Shown: positions 26,240-34,964 of the stretch, piece after piece
Numbering within the stretch: the first letter of the stretch is position 1
Layout: every line of letters starts with the position of its first letter
Assembly: GCA_910586725.1 (NCBI GenBank)
Contig: CAJUJL010000001.1
Coordinates: forward strand, 82,740-146,739
DNA from: an uncultured Lachnospiraceae bacterium
GTDB taxonomy: Bacteria; Bacillota; Clostridia; Lachnospirales; Lachnospiraceae
Direction of reading: 5' to 3'
DNA: 64,000 bases
Position numbers and translations under genes: made by a program
Notes under the pieces: generated by a model
Seen by the model: only the letters and a program-made list of their open reading frames with translations
Databases searched by the model: none
Told to the model about the DNA's origin: nothing

Positions 26240-27277
26240 TCAGCAAAGCTGACGCGAAATCTTACAGCATATCTCCAAAATATCAGGATTCAGTTTCACA
26301 CCCGATTCTTTACGCATGATTTCCAAAGCTTCTTCCCTGCCGCAATCCGCATTTTCCGTCAGCGTACAATACAAATCGATAACGGACACAATCTGCGCCG
26401 CCAGCGGAATTTCATTTTTCGACAAACCTTCGGGATAACCGCTCCCATCCCAGTTTTCATGGTGATGCCGTATAATATCCACAGATATAACGACAAAATC
26501 ATTGTAATCACTATTTGCATAAAGATCACTTAGAAATTTTGCGCCAATATCCGTATGCGTCCGCATAACTTCAACTTCTTCTTCGGTAAGAGGAGTGTTT
26601 TTTCGCAAAATTTCCATTGGAATCCCAATATTTCCTATATCGCAAATCGGCGCCGCCAGTTCTATCGTCTCAATAAAAGAATCCGAAATCTTTCCTTCAA
26701 ACAATGGCGACAACTGCATTCCCTGCGCCAAAACTCTGCAGTTGCGCTGCAACCTTCTGGTATATTCTATTTCCTGATCGGAATTTTTGGAAGCAATGTT
26801 TGCAAGCGCATATAAAATATTTTTCTTTTCCTGCTCCATCTGGGCAAGCTGCTCGCTGACAGAAATCTGAAGCCTTCTGTTCATTTCGATCAGTTCCTGC
26901 TTCGCTTCATTCAGGCGGAGATAAACGCCCACCCGGGCCTCAATCACCTCCGGCACAAAAGGCTTCGTAATATAATCCTCTCCTCCAAGAGAGAGTCCCT
27001 CTACAATATCTTCCGGATGATCAAATGCGGAAATAAAAACAATTGGAATATTCTTCGTTTTCTCATTTGATTTCAAAGCTCTGCACAATTCATATCCGTC
27101 CATTCCCGGCATGGAAATATCGGTCAGAACCAGCTGTGGCGCATGCTCCTGCACCATTTCCAGAGCAAGCGCTGCGCTGTCAGCTAAAATAGGCCGGCAG
27201 CCCATACCGGATATAATCTCTTCAAGAATCAAACGATTTGTTTCCACATCATCTACAATGAGAACTTTTGCATCCAT
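26240..27277 (-). CDS. Response regulator with degenerate HD-GYP domain
   Basis: A receiver-HD-GYP protein of 345 residues. The receiver looks active (VDDVETN, LTDISMPGMDG, TKPF). In the output domain the metal-binding His-Asp pair reads CD (AAPICDIGN, about residue 212), the adjacent Lys is Asn, and the early His of the family is Tyr (QEIEYTRR). Later elements remain: RTHTDIG, HHHENWDGSGYP and VIDLY. It probably does not cleave cyclic-di-GMP, but may bind it or partner the intact HD-GYP protein encoded two genes upstream. The ATG at 27277 is preferred; the TTG at 27289 directly abuts the AAGGAGG site. Confidence 0.85.
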   Translation of the reverse strand: MDAKVLIVDDVETNRLILEEIISGMGCRPILADSAALALEMVQEHAPQLVLTDISMPGMDGYELCRALKSNEKTKNIPIVFISAFDHPEDIVEGLSLGGEDYITKPFVPEVIEARVGVYLRLNEAKQELIEMNRRLQISVSEQLAQMEQEKKNILYALANIASKNSDQEIEYTRRLQRNCRVLAQGMQLSPLFEGKISDSFIETIELAAPICDIGNIGIPMEILRKNTPLTEEEVEVMRTHTDIGAKFLSDLYANSDYNDFVVISVDIIRHHHENWDGSGYPEGLSKNEIPLAAQIVSVIDLYCTLTENADCGREEALEIMRKESGVKLNPDILEICCKISRQLC

Positions 27278-27285
27278 ATTATGTA

Positions 27286-28713
27286 TCAACCTCCTTGCGT
27301 TTCCAGAAGACGGTTTAATTCTGCAAACTCAGTTGCTATTCTGTCGTAATTCTCTTTTTGTATGGCCATCTTAAGCCGCAGCACAACCCTGCCCACTTCT
27401 CTTGGCGCGCCGCTTGTCAGCTCTCTGACCGTATCCATAAACATTTCCGCTTTTTCCCAGTTTTCCATTTCCACGCACAAGATCAGCTTCGATAAATTAT
27501 TTTTCAGACTTTTGATATTCTCTGCCGTTCCGTATTCTCTGATGTTTTCTACGGAATCTTCCTCCAATGGGGATGTATATACAGGTACCTCCACAGCTTC
27601 CTGCTGCAAGGACTCACCGTCCTCTTCACAAACGCCCGCCCAAATAGAAAACGAGAACGTGCTTCCTTTATTCTTTTCGCTTTCCACTTCGATCCTGCCG
27701 CCCATCAATTCCACTAACTGCTTGCAGATATTTAATCCAAGTCCTGTTCCGCCGTACTTTCTGGAAATAGACGCGTCTACCTGTGAAAAACTCTGAAATA
27801 ATTTTTCTTTATCTGCATCATCAATACCAATTCCGGTATCTTTTACCATAAAAAACAATTCCATCTTATCGCTTACGCGGGCCGTTCTGACGGCCTCCAC
27901 CGTAATTTTCCCGACAGAAGTAAACTTCTGCGCATTGGAAATCAGGTTGCCTAGTATCTGTACAATACGCAGTTCATCCCCAACAATATATTCCGGTATC
28001 TGCGGCGATACGGTCATAAAAAAACCAAGCCCTTTCTCCGTAAGCTTATTGATGTGATTGTCTTTGACATAATCCATCATATTCCTGAAGTGGAATTTAC
28101 GCGGCTCCAAAGTAAATTTGCCGGCTTCCAGTTTGGAAAAATCGAGAATGTTGTTGATGATCTTGTTCATGTCCGCGCAGCAGCGCTCAATCAGTTTCAA
28201 AGACTTTACCAGTCGTTTATCCATGTCGTCGCTGTATAATTCTCTGACATTTCCCAGGATTCCATTGACCGGAGTCCTAAGCTCATGCGTCACATTCGCG
28301 ACAAATTCAGACTTTACTTTTAAAGCCTGTTTTGCTTCCTGTTTCACCTGTTCGATTTCTTTATTCAAAAATTCCTTTTCCAGAATATCATTTGCCATGC
28401 ACAGATACATTCCGGAAATGTCTCTGCTTTTTTTTATTTTCGCTTCTACAGGAAAACATGTGAAATTCCTGCGGTATGCCACAAGGTTATTGATTTCCTC
28501 ACCAAATACATACTCTGTCTCAAATCCGTCTTCTGCTAGACGAAACGTGTTTGGAAAAATATCGCTTATATGCCTTCCGCGCAAATCATCCGCATATTCC
28601 AGCTTTTTCATTGCCGTATCGTTTGCGCAGACAATAAATCCTTTTTCATCAAAAATAAGTATTATTTCCAATGCGTCGTTCATTTGAAATATGCAGCTTT
28701 CACTCTTATCCAT
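27286..28713 (-). CDS. PAS-containing sensor histidine kinase
   Basis: A cytoplasmic kinase of 475 residues. One PAS domain (about 10-110; LIFDEKGFIVCANDTAMKKL) precedes HisKA with NVTHELRTPVNGILG, and the ATPase with NLISNAQKF, DTGIGID and GTGLGLNI. The last 80 residues are helical and resemble an HPt remnant without an obvious histidine. The ATG at 28713 lies behind CAGGAGG with 6 bases between; the ATG at 28728 lies upstream of that site. It may phosphorylate the receiver-HD-GYP proteins encoded on either side. Confidence 0.9.
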   Translation of the reverse strand: MDKSESCIFQMNDALEIILIFDEKGFIVCANDTAMKKLEYADDLRGRHISDIFPNTFRLAEDGFETEYVFGEEINNLVAYRRNFTCFPVEAKIKKSRDISGMYLCMANDILEKEFLNKEIEQVKQEAKQALKVKSEFVANVTHELRTPVNGILGNVRELYSDDMDKRLVKSLKLIERCCADMNKIINNILDFSKLEAGKFTLEPRKFHFRNMMDYVKDNHINKLTEKGLGFFMTVSPQIPEYIVGDELRIVQILGNLISNAQKFTSVGKITVEAVRTARVSDKMELFFMVKDTGIGIDDADKEKLFQSFSQVDASISRKYGGTGLGLNICKQLVELMGGRIEVESEKNKGSTFSFSIWAGVCEEDGESLQQEAVEVPVYTSPLEEDSVENIREYGTAENIKSLKNNLSKLILCVEMENWEKAEMFMDTVRELTSGAPREVGRVVLRLKMAIQKENYDRIATEFAELNRLLETQGG

Positions 28714-28734
28714 GGCATCCTCCTGCATAAACCT

Positions 28735-28772
28735 AAAAAGGCAGCAAAAGATATTTATACTTCTTTGCTGCC
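28735..28772 (-). terminator. Intrinsic terminator or attenuator after the first HD-GYP gene
   Basis: A perfect 9-bp stem, GGCAGCAAA with TTTGCTGCC and a 15-base loop, is followed by TTTTT on the minus strand. It lies between the HD-GYP gene and the kinase gene, with no room for a promoter after it, so downstream genes probably depend on readthrough. Confidence 0.75.
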
Positions 28773-28790
28773 TGTAATAAGTTCCAAGTA

Positions 28791-29876
28791 TTACGAAAAA
28801 TCATACATCTCATTCAGTTCCACAATATTGGAAAACTTTTCTTTTGCAAACTTAAAACATTCCAGTATGTCCGGCGGGAACTGACCGCACTCCCCATTCA
28901 CAATCATATTATATGCTTCGTCAGCAGTAAATGAACTTTTATACACTCTTGGACTTATCAAAGCATCATAAACATCTGTTATAGCAACAACCTGCGCACT
29001 AATCGGAATCTCATCTCCTGCCAAATGATCAGGATAACCTCTGCCATCCCATCTTTCATGATGATGTCTGCAGATCTCATAACAGTAACGGTCAAATTCA
29101 CTCGTCTGATTCCTGTAGAATTTCTGCAATATTTCTCCCCCAATGATCGTATGGGTTTTCATGATTTCAAATTCTTCATTTGTCAGTCGGCCCGGCTTTA
29201 ATAATATGGCATCCGGAATGCCGATCTTACCTATATCATGTAAAACTGACGCTCTGGTAATCAGATTTACCTGAGAATCCGTCAGGCCGTATTTAGGAAA
29301 CATCTCCATAAGGCAATTTAACATGATCCTTGTAAGAGACTTAATGCGCTTGGTATGGTCGCCTGTTTCGGCGTTTCTGGATTCGATCACGGAGCTTAGA
29401 GCGTCAATGACAAATTCATTGTTGTCATTGATTTCCTTTTGCTGCGCTAAAATTGCTTTTTCCTGTTCCTTTAAGCGCACTTCCATGTTATATTTGTTCT
29501 GGTATAACTTAATAATGTTATTGCATCTTTTCTTAACTATATAAGGATAAAATGGTTTATGTATAACATCCGCCACTCCGTATGAATATGCTTTATCTTC
29601 ACTGTCTCCAATCGTCTCGCTGGTAATCAAGATGACCGGTATTGTATCCAGAAGATCATTCTCCCGCATATACTCCAACACCTTGAACCCATCCATAACG
29701 GGCATGATAATATCCAATAAAATCAATGCGATATTGTGCGTATTTTCAATATGATAAATCGCTTCCTTCCCGTTGGCGGCTTCAATCTTGGAATATTCTT
29801 CATCATCGAACATTCCATCAAGGATCAATCGATTAATTTCTTCATCATCTACGATTAATATCTGTTGCTTATTCAT
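28791..29876 (-). CDS. Receiver-HD-GYP cyclic-di-GMP phosphodiesterase
   Basis: A 361-residue response regulator. The receiver has VDDEEIN, LDIIMPVMDG and HKPF. A coiled linker (about 130-165) leads to a complete HD-GYP domain: ETGDHTKR, VLHDIGKIGIPD, MKTHTIIG, RHHHERWDGRGYP and ITDVYDAL. This set predicts hydrolysis of cyclic-di-GMP, controlled by phosphorylation. It is the first gene of the chemosensory operon, with a clear promoter and a GAGGGG site, and is followed by a terminator, so it is probably the most highly expressed member. Confidence 0.93.
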   Translation of the reverse strand: MNKQQILIVDDEEINRLILDGMFDDEEYSKIEAANGKEAIYHIENTHNIALILLDIIMPVMDGFKVLEYMRENDLLDTIPVILITSETIGDSEDKAYSYGVADVIHKPFYPYIVKKRCNNIIKLYQNKYNMEVRLKEQEKAILAQQKEINDNNEFVIDALSSVIESRNAETGDHTKRIKSLTRIMLNCLMEMFPKYGLTDSQVNLITRASVLHDIGKIGIPDAILLKPGRLTNEEFEIMKTHTIIGGEILQKFYRNQTSEFDRYCYEICRHHHERWDGRGYPDHLAGDEIPISAQVVAITDVYDALISPRVYKSSFTADEAYNMIVNGECGQFPPDILECFKFAKEKFSNIVELNEMYDFS

Positions 29877-29924
29877 GATATCCCCTCAATATATCTCCTT
29901 ACAATCTACATTTCCCTGACGTTA

Positions 29925-29953
29925 ATGATAACATCTCCCCATAAAAATGTCAA
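29925..29953 (-). promoter_or_regulatory. Promoter of the chemosensory/cyclic-di-GMP operon
   Basis: TTGACA (complement of 29948-29953) and TATCAT (29925-29930) on the minus strand are 17 bases apart. The site is about 50 bases upstream of the first HD-GYP gene. It looks like a housekeeping sigma-A promoter and not a sigma-D motility promoter. Confidence 0.85.
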
Positions 29954-30047
29954 ATAATTTCTGGCGCGCGCTTATCCGTCTCATCTGGTTTTACCCCTTT
30001 ACGCAGCCTTTATTATAATCTTAATTTCACAATTTGTCCATATATAA

Positions 30048-30078
30048 TGTAAACCCTTTCGAATGGCAAATGTTTACA
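30048..30078. other. Inverted repeat upstream of the ECF S-component gene
   Basis: TGTAAAC at 30048 and GTTTACA at 30072 form perfect 7-base arms around a partly symmetric CCTTTCGAATGG centre. A TATAAT lies at 30043-30048. The repeat could be an operator or an RNA hairpin. The rest of the 29877-30169 gap holds only the divergent promoter; no vitamin riboswitch was recognised. Confidence 0.4.
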
Positions 30079-30169
30079 TTTTTCTAACTGGTATTTCTGT
30101 TTTTTACAAAATTGGTACTTTAAACATATCCAATCGGCGCATATGATGAAAAAAAGGAGGAATTTCATT

Positions 30170-30748
30170 ATGAAACACAGCACAAAAAAAATGACGCTCG
30201 CAGCCCTTATGGCTGCCTTTACCTGCATTGCAACAATGGTCATCAAAATATCCACTCCAACTTTCGGATATATTCACCTTGGCGACGGCCTTGTCCTTCT
30301 CTGCGGAATTACGCTTGGCCCCGGCGCCGGATCACTTGCTGCCGGAATCGGGTCTATGTTCGCGGATATTTTTTCAGGTTATGCCGCCTGGGCTCCTGCC
30401 ACGTTTATCATTAAGGCATTGACTGCCTACTGCATGGCACGTCTGTTTTACGGGTTAAAATTATGCACAAAATCCCCCTTGATATCCAAAGCAGGTGTAA
30501 TCATCGGCGGCGCCGCAAGTGAGATCCTTATGACAGCGGGTTATTTCTTCTATGAAACAGGCCTTGCCGCAATTTCCGCCGGAGGTTTTTCTAAAACAAC
30601 GCTTGCAGCCGGAGCCGCGTCTTCCGCCCTGGGCATACCGTTTAATCTGGTTCAGGGATTAACCGGCATTCTAATCTGCTCTCTGCTGCTTCCGATTTTT
30701 ATGAAAGTCCCGATAACCAGAGAATGCATTTTGGCTCCTCATAATTGA
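30170..30748 (+). CDS. ECF transporter S component (vitamin uptake subunit)
   Basis: A 192-residue membrane protein with about six hydrophobic segments. The N-terminal TLAALMAAFTCIATMVI and FGYIHLGDGLVLL match the ECF S-component pattern of the PF07155-like family. It binds a vitamin or precursor and works with a shared ECF energising module, which is not in this window. The substrate cannot be told. The start at 30170 (MKHSTKK) follows AAAGGAGG with 9 bases between. It is the only plus-strand gene of the region. Confidence 0.85.
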   Translation: MKHSTKKMTLAALMAAFTCIATMVIKISTPTFGYIHLGDGLVLLCGITLGPGAGSLAAGIGSMFADIFSGYAAWAPATFIIKALTAYCMARLFYGLKLCTKSPLISKAGVIIGGAASEILMTAGYFFYETGLAAISAGGFSKTTLAAGAASSALGIPFNLVQGLTGILICSLLLPIFMKVPITRECILAPHN

Positions 30749-30763
30749 GGAGCCAAAAAATGA
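30728..30763. terminator. Hairpin overlapping the end of the ECF gene
   Basis: TTTTGGCTCCTCA and TGAGGAGCCAAAA form a perfect stem around a TAAT loop that includes part of the stop codon. T tracts flank it only on the minus strand, so it may stop transcripts from galM (minus) as well as shield the ECF transcript end. A weaker 8-bp hairpin (AATTTTAC/GTAAAATT) lies at about 30783-30804. Confidence 0.6.
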
Positions 30764-30802
30764 AATCTTATTCTTATCTATAAATTTTACCTTTATGTAA
30801 AA

Positions 30803-31855
30803 TTAAGCTTTCACTTCCAGTTTATAAACCGTTTCCGAATGATAGGCCTCTCCCGCTTTTAAGAGCGGTTTCAAAAATCCGGGATTATGAAACGCATCCG
30901 GAAAATACTGGGATTCTAAACAGAAGCCATGCCGTTCACCGTAGGAAACGCCATTCTTTCCCGTATGCTCATCAATATAATTTCCGGTATAAAAGTGGAC
31001 GCCCGGACAATCTGTATAGGCGTACAGATGAATCCCCGTTTCCTCGCATACGGCCTCTGCCATAAGACTCAATTTCCCGCCGTTATCCAGCACAAAATTA
31101 TGATCATATCCTTTCATATATACAAGCTGGTCATAATCCTCGTCTATTTCCCTGCCGATTTCCTTGAACTTCGTAAAATCAAGCGGCGTAGAGGCCACCG
31201 GGGAAATCTCTCCTGTAGGAATGGATTCGGTCGGCGCCATCCGTGTAAATTCTCTGGCATACAGCTTCATTTTCTGGCTGCCGACAGGACCGCTGTCATG
31301 CCCTGCCAGATTAAAATAACTGTGATTTGTAAAATTAGCCACCGTATCTTTGTCCGAAACAGCATCGTACGCGATGCAGAGAGAATTGTCTTCCATTAGT
31401 TTATACGTTACTTTTATATCCATATTCCCCGGAAAACCCTGTTCTAAATCGGCGCTGAAAAATCCCAGCGTAACGCTGTTATCCGCTTCGCTTAGTTCCA
31501 GTATTTTCCACATTCTGTGGCTGACGCCGTTGCTGCCGCTGTGAAGATTGTTGCTGCCGCTGTTGGCTTCCAATTGGTATCTTACGCCGTCAATTGTAAT
31601 TTCGGCATTCGAAATCCTGTTTGCATTTCGTCCTACGGTCGCACCGAAATGATAGGTCCTATTTACAAGGTAAGAATCCGCGTCGTCATACCCCAGCACA
31701 ACATCCCGCATAATTCCGCTTTTATCCCTGCAAATAAATGAGACGACCGTAGCTCCCAGCGTACTGATCTTAACTTCCGTACCTTTTGCATTTGTCAGCG
31801 TAATCAGTTCTGCCTGACTGCCCTCCTGATCTTTTCCGAAATTCTCCTTGTACAT
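30803..31855 (-). CDS. galM: Aldose 1-epimerase (galactose mutarotase)
   Basis: A 350-residue mutarotase. Catalytic elements are visible: TNHSYFNLAGH with the acid histidine, GYDHNFVLDN, and the base glutamate in CLESQYFPDAFHNP. It interconverts alpha and beta anomers of galactose or glucose. The ATG at 31855 follows AAAGGAG with 5 bases between; the upstream extension has no site. It starts 15 bases after secA, an unusual partner, and lies far from other sugar genes. Confidence 0.93.
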   Translation of the reverse strand: MYKENFGKDQEGSQAELITLTNAKGTEVKISTLGATVVSFICRDKSGIMRDVVLGYDDADSYLVNRTYHFGATVGRNANRISNAEITIDGVRYQLEANSGSNNLHSGSNGVSHRMWKILELSEADNSVTLGFFSADLEQGFPGNMDIKVTYKLMEDNSLCIAYDAVSDKDTVANFTNHSYFNLAGHDSGPVGSQKMKLYAREFTRMAPTESIPTGEISPVASTPLDFTKFKEIGREIDEDYDQLVYMKGYDHNFVLDNGGKLSLMAEAVCEETGIHLYAYTDCPGVHFYTGNYIDEHTGKNGVSYGERHGFCLESQYFPDAFHNPGFLKPLLKAGEAYHSETVYKLEVKA

Positions 31856-31869
31856 AATTGCTCCTTTTC

Positions 31870-34443
31870 TTATTTTGCCGTTCTTCCGCAGCACTGTTTA
31901 TATTTTTTGCCGCTGCCACAGGGACACGGGTCATTCGGATATACCTTTGCCTTACTGCGTTTTTTAGGCGCATTGGCTGCAGAATCGTCTTTGTTGGTTC
32001 CGGTAACTTTGGCAACCTGCTCTCTCTCCACTTTTTCTTCAATCTTAACGTGATAGAGCATACGTATCGTATCTTCCTGAATATTTGCTATCATATTGTC
32101 AAACATATCGAATCCGCTCATCTTATACTCAATCAGAGGATCTCTCTGTCCAAACGCCTGCAGACCAATTCCCTGACGCAGCTGATCCATATCGTCAATA
32201 TGATCCATCCATTTCCTGTCAATAACCTTGAGCAGAACTACGCGCTCCAATTCACGAAACTGCTCAGGCTCCGGAAACTCCGTTTCTTTCAGTTCGTAAA
32301 TTTTTACAGCCTGTTCTTTCAGGTACTGTTTCAATTCTTTGTTGCTCTTCATGCCCTCCACTACGGACGGGGTGACAGGGTCCATTGGAATCATCGGAGT
32401 TAAAACACCGTTTAATTCATTCAGATCCCATTCTTCCGGAGCCGTTTCGCCGGAAACACAAAGATCCGCACATGCCTCAACGCGGTCGGTTATCATTTTA
32501 AAAATAACATCCCGCATGCTCTCTCCGTTTAATACACGAAGACGCTCCGCATAAATAATCTCCCTCTGGTCATTCATAACCTGATCGTATTCTAAAAGAT
32601 TCTTACGAATCCCAAAGTTATTAAATTCAATTTTGCTCTGCGCCTTTTCAATTGCCCCGGAAAGCATCTTGTGCTGAATCTGCTCTCCGTCCGGAACTCC
32701 CAATGCATTAAATATGCCCATGAGTTTCTCAGAGCCAAACAGACGCATCAGATCATCTTCCAGTGAAATGTAAAACTGTGATTCTCCCGGATCGCCCTGT
32801 CGTCCGGAACGTCCGCGCAGCTGATTGTCGATACGCCTGGATTCATGGCGTTCCGTACCGATAATTTTGAGGCCTCCGGCTTCCTTTGCTTCCTCATCCA
32901 ATTTAATATCCGTACCACGGCCCGCCATATTGGTAGCGATTGTAACTGCGCCATGCTGGCCTGCCTGCGCTACAATTTCAGCTTCCATTTCATGGAATTT
33001 GGCATTTAAAACGTTATGCGCAATGCCTCTGCGCTTTAACATCTTACTGATCTCTTCGGATATTTCTATCGTAATCGTACCTACAAGCACCGGCTGTCCT
33101 TTCGCATGGGCCTCTTCGACCGCATCGCACACAGCCTGGAACTTCTCTTTTTTGGTTTTGTAAACAACATCCTGTAAATCTTTACGCTGCACCGGGACAT
33201 TGGTCGGAATTTCAATTACGTCCATGCTGTAAATGTCCCTGAACTCTTTTTCTTCTGTCAGAGCCGTACCTGTCATGCCGCATTTCTTTTCAAATTTATT
33301 GAAAAAATTCTGAAATGTTATGTTGGCTAACGTCTTGCTTTCTCTTTTTACCTTGACATGTTCTTTTGCTTCAATGGCCTGATGCAGACCATCTGAATAG
33401 CGGCGTCCCGGCATAATACGCCCGGTGAACTCATCTACAATTAATACCTGATCGTCTTTCACCACATAGTCCTGATCTTTAAACATCAGATAATGCGCCC
33501 GCAGCGCCAGTATAATATTGTGCTGGATCTCTAAGTTTTCAGCGTCTGCCAGATTTTCAATCCGGAAAAACTGCTCCACTTTTCTTACGCCTTCTTCCGT
33601 AAGATTCACTACTTTGTCTTTTTCATTTACGACAAAGTCTCCGGTCTCTTCGACTTCAACGCCCATAATAGCGTCCATTTTCGAAAACTCATGGCTGGCC
33701 TCGCCGCGTTCCAGCTGTTGCGCTAAAATATCACACGCTTCATAGAGACGCGTTGACTTTCCACTCTGTCCGGATATAATAAGCGGGGTCCTTGCTTCGT
33801 CGATCAATACCGAGTCCACTTCATCGATAATTGCATAATGAAGCCCGCGCTGTACCAGCTGCTCCTTGTAAATGACCATGTTGTCTCTTAAATAATCAAA
33901 TCCAAGTTCATTATTGGTAATATAGGTAATGTCGCAGTTGTAAGCCGTACGCCTTTCATCATTATCCATGGAATTCAGGACAACGCCAACCGTAAGCCCT
34001 AAAAATTCGTGAACCTTTCCCATCCATTCCGCATCACGCTTTGCCAGATAATCATTTACCGTAACCACGCAGACGCCTTTGCCCTCCAGAGCGTTCAAAT
34101 AGGCCGGAAGCGTTGATACCAGCGTTTTTCCTTCGCCTGTCCGCATCTCTGCAATACGTCCCTGGTGTAAAATAATTCCTCCAATCAACTGGACTTCATA
34201 ATGTTCCATATTCAACACGCGCCTGGCAGACTCGCGCACCGTTGCAAACGCCTCGGGAAGAAGCGCATCCAGCGTCTCTCCCTCCTGAAACCTCTTTTTA
34301 TATTCTTTCGTCTTATCCCTAAGCTCTTCATCTGTCAAAGCAGTCATGGCGTCCCGATAAGACTTGATTTTTTCTACAATTGGTCTGATCCGCTTTAATT
34401 CACGCTCACTGTGTGTACCAAATAGTTTCGTAAATGCACTCAT
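31870..34443 (-). CDS. secA: Preprotein translocase ATPase SecA
   Basis: An 857-residue SecA of full length. Walker A is MRTGEGKTL; the DEAD-like box is IDEVDSVLIDEARTP; the second ATPase domain has TNMAGRGTDIKL and RRIDNQLRGRSGRQGD. The end carries the Zn-binding tail CPCGSGKKYKQCC. It drives protein export through SecYEG. The start at 34443 (MSAFTKLFG) follows GGAG. The usual Firmicutes neighbour prfB is missing; galM follows instead. Confidence 0.97.
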   Translation of the reverse strand: MSAFTKLFGTHSERELKRIRPIVEKIKSYRDAMTALTDEELRDKTKEYKKRFQEGETLDALLPEAFATVRESARRVLNMEHYEVQLIGGIILHQGRIAEMRTGEGKTLVSTLPAYLNALEGKGVCVVTVNDYLAKRDAEWMGKVHEFLGLTVGVVLNSMDNDERRTAYNCDITYITNNELGFDYLRDNMVIYKEQLVQRGLHYAIIDEVDSVLIDEARTPLIISGQSGKSTRLYEACDILAQQLERGEASHEFSKMDAIMGVEVEETGDFVVNEKDKVVNLTEEGVRKVEQFFRIENLADAENLEIQHNIILALRAHYLMFKDQDYVVKDDQVLIVDEFTGRIMPGRRYSDGLHQAIEAKEHVKVKRESKTLANITFQNFFNKFEKKCGMTGTALTEEKEFRDIYSMDVIEIPTNVPVQRKDLQDVVYKTKKEKFQAVCDAVEEAHAKGQPVLVGTITIEISEEISKMLKRRGIAHNVLNAKFHEMEAEIVAQAGQHGAVTIATNMAGRGTDIKLDEEAKEAGGLKIIGTERHESRRIDNQLRGRSGRQGDPGESQFYISLEDDLMRLFGSEKLMGIFNALGVPDGEQIQHKMLSGAIEKAQSKIEFNNFGIRKNLLEYDQVMNDQREIIYAERLRVLNGESMRDVIFKMITDRVEACADLCVSGETAPEEWDLNELNGVLTPMIPMDPVTPSVVEGMKSNKELKQYLKEQAVKIYELKETEFPEPEQFRELERVVLLKVIDRKWMDHIDDMDQLRQGIGLQAFGQRDPLIEYKMSGFDMFDNMIANIQEDTIRMLYHVKIEEKVEREQVAKVTGTNKDDSAANAPKKRSKAKVYPNDPCPCGSGKKYKQCCGRTAK

Positions 34444-34531
34444 ATATCTCCTGCCGCTCTCTTTCCACTTATATTTTGAAAATGTCAATATTTATTCTGT
34501 CAAAAACCTGATTTCTCTAAACACGGTCTTT

Positions 34532-34560
34532 ATTGTACCACTTTCCCCCGCTATAAACAA
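34532..34560 (-). promoter_or_regulatory. secA promoter
   Basis: TTGTTT and TACAAT on the minus strand are 17 bases apart, about 90 bases upstream of the secA ATG. Confidence 0.65.
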
Positions 34561-34580
34561 TAGGAAAAACCGTGAATGAA

Positions 34581-34609
34581 TTGTTAAATTTTTAATAACA
34601 TGGTATACT
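34581..34609 (+). promoter_or_regulatory. Promoter of the TSCPD-domain gene
   Basis: TTGTTA at 34581 and TATACT at 34604 are 17 bases apart, 45 bases before the ATG at 34654. The site is divergent from the secA promoter. Confidence 0.75.
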
Positions 34610-34653
34610 GTTTCATAAATTGTAATCATCTTATGGAAAGGAAGTCATAAATT

Positions 34654-34908
34654 ATGAAATACACTTATCATCCCAAAGGAACCTGTTCCTCCCAGATTGA
34701 ACTGGAGCTGGACGGAAATATCGTTCATAATGTAAAATTCGTCGGCGGCTGCGACGGAAATCTAAAAGCAATCCCAATGCTTGTAGAAGGAATGACCGTG
34801 GAAGAAATTGAAAAGCGAATCGGCGGCATACGCTGCGGCTTCAAAAATACATCCTGCGGCGACCAGCTCGCCAGAGCCTGCCGCCTTGCTTTGGAACAAA
34901 GCAGATAA
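34654..34908 (+). CDS. TSCPD-domain protein (TIGR03905-like)
   Basis: An 84-residue protein of the small TSCPD family found in Clostridia and related to the C-terminal zinc-binding part of some class II ribonucleotide reductases. The pattern is visible: TYHPKGTCSSQI, VKFVGGCDGNLKAI and a late KNTSCGDQLA, with four conserved cysteines likely to bind a metal. The function is unknown. It has its own promoter and GGAAAGGAAG site and is a single-gene unit. Confidence 0.85.
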   Translation: MKYTYHPKGTCSSQIELELDGNIVHNVKFVGGCDGNLKAIPMLVEGMTVEEIEKRIGGIRCGFKNTSCGDQLARACRLALEQSR

Positions 34909-34913
34909 TCTGA

Positions 34914-34957
34914 CAAAAAAACGCGTCTGTATATTTATAATACAGACGCGTTTTTTT
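34914..34957. terminator. Bidirectional terminator between the TSCPD and LRR genes
   Basis: ACGCGTCTGTAT and ATACAGACGCGT form a 12-bp stem, with A7 before and T7 after, so it works on both strands for the two convergent genes. Confidence 0.95.
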
Positions 34958-34964
34958 GTATTCT

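Noticed and set aside
29877..30169. Thiamine or other vitamin riboswitch before the ECF gene
   Set aside because: No TPP, FMN or cobalamin consensus elements were found; only an inverted repeat and the divergent promoter are present.
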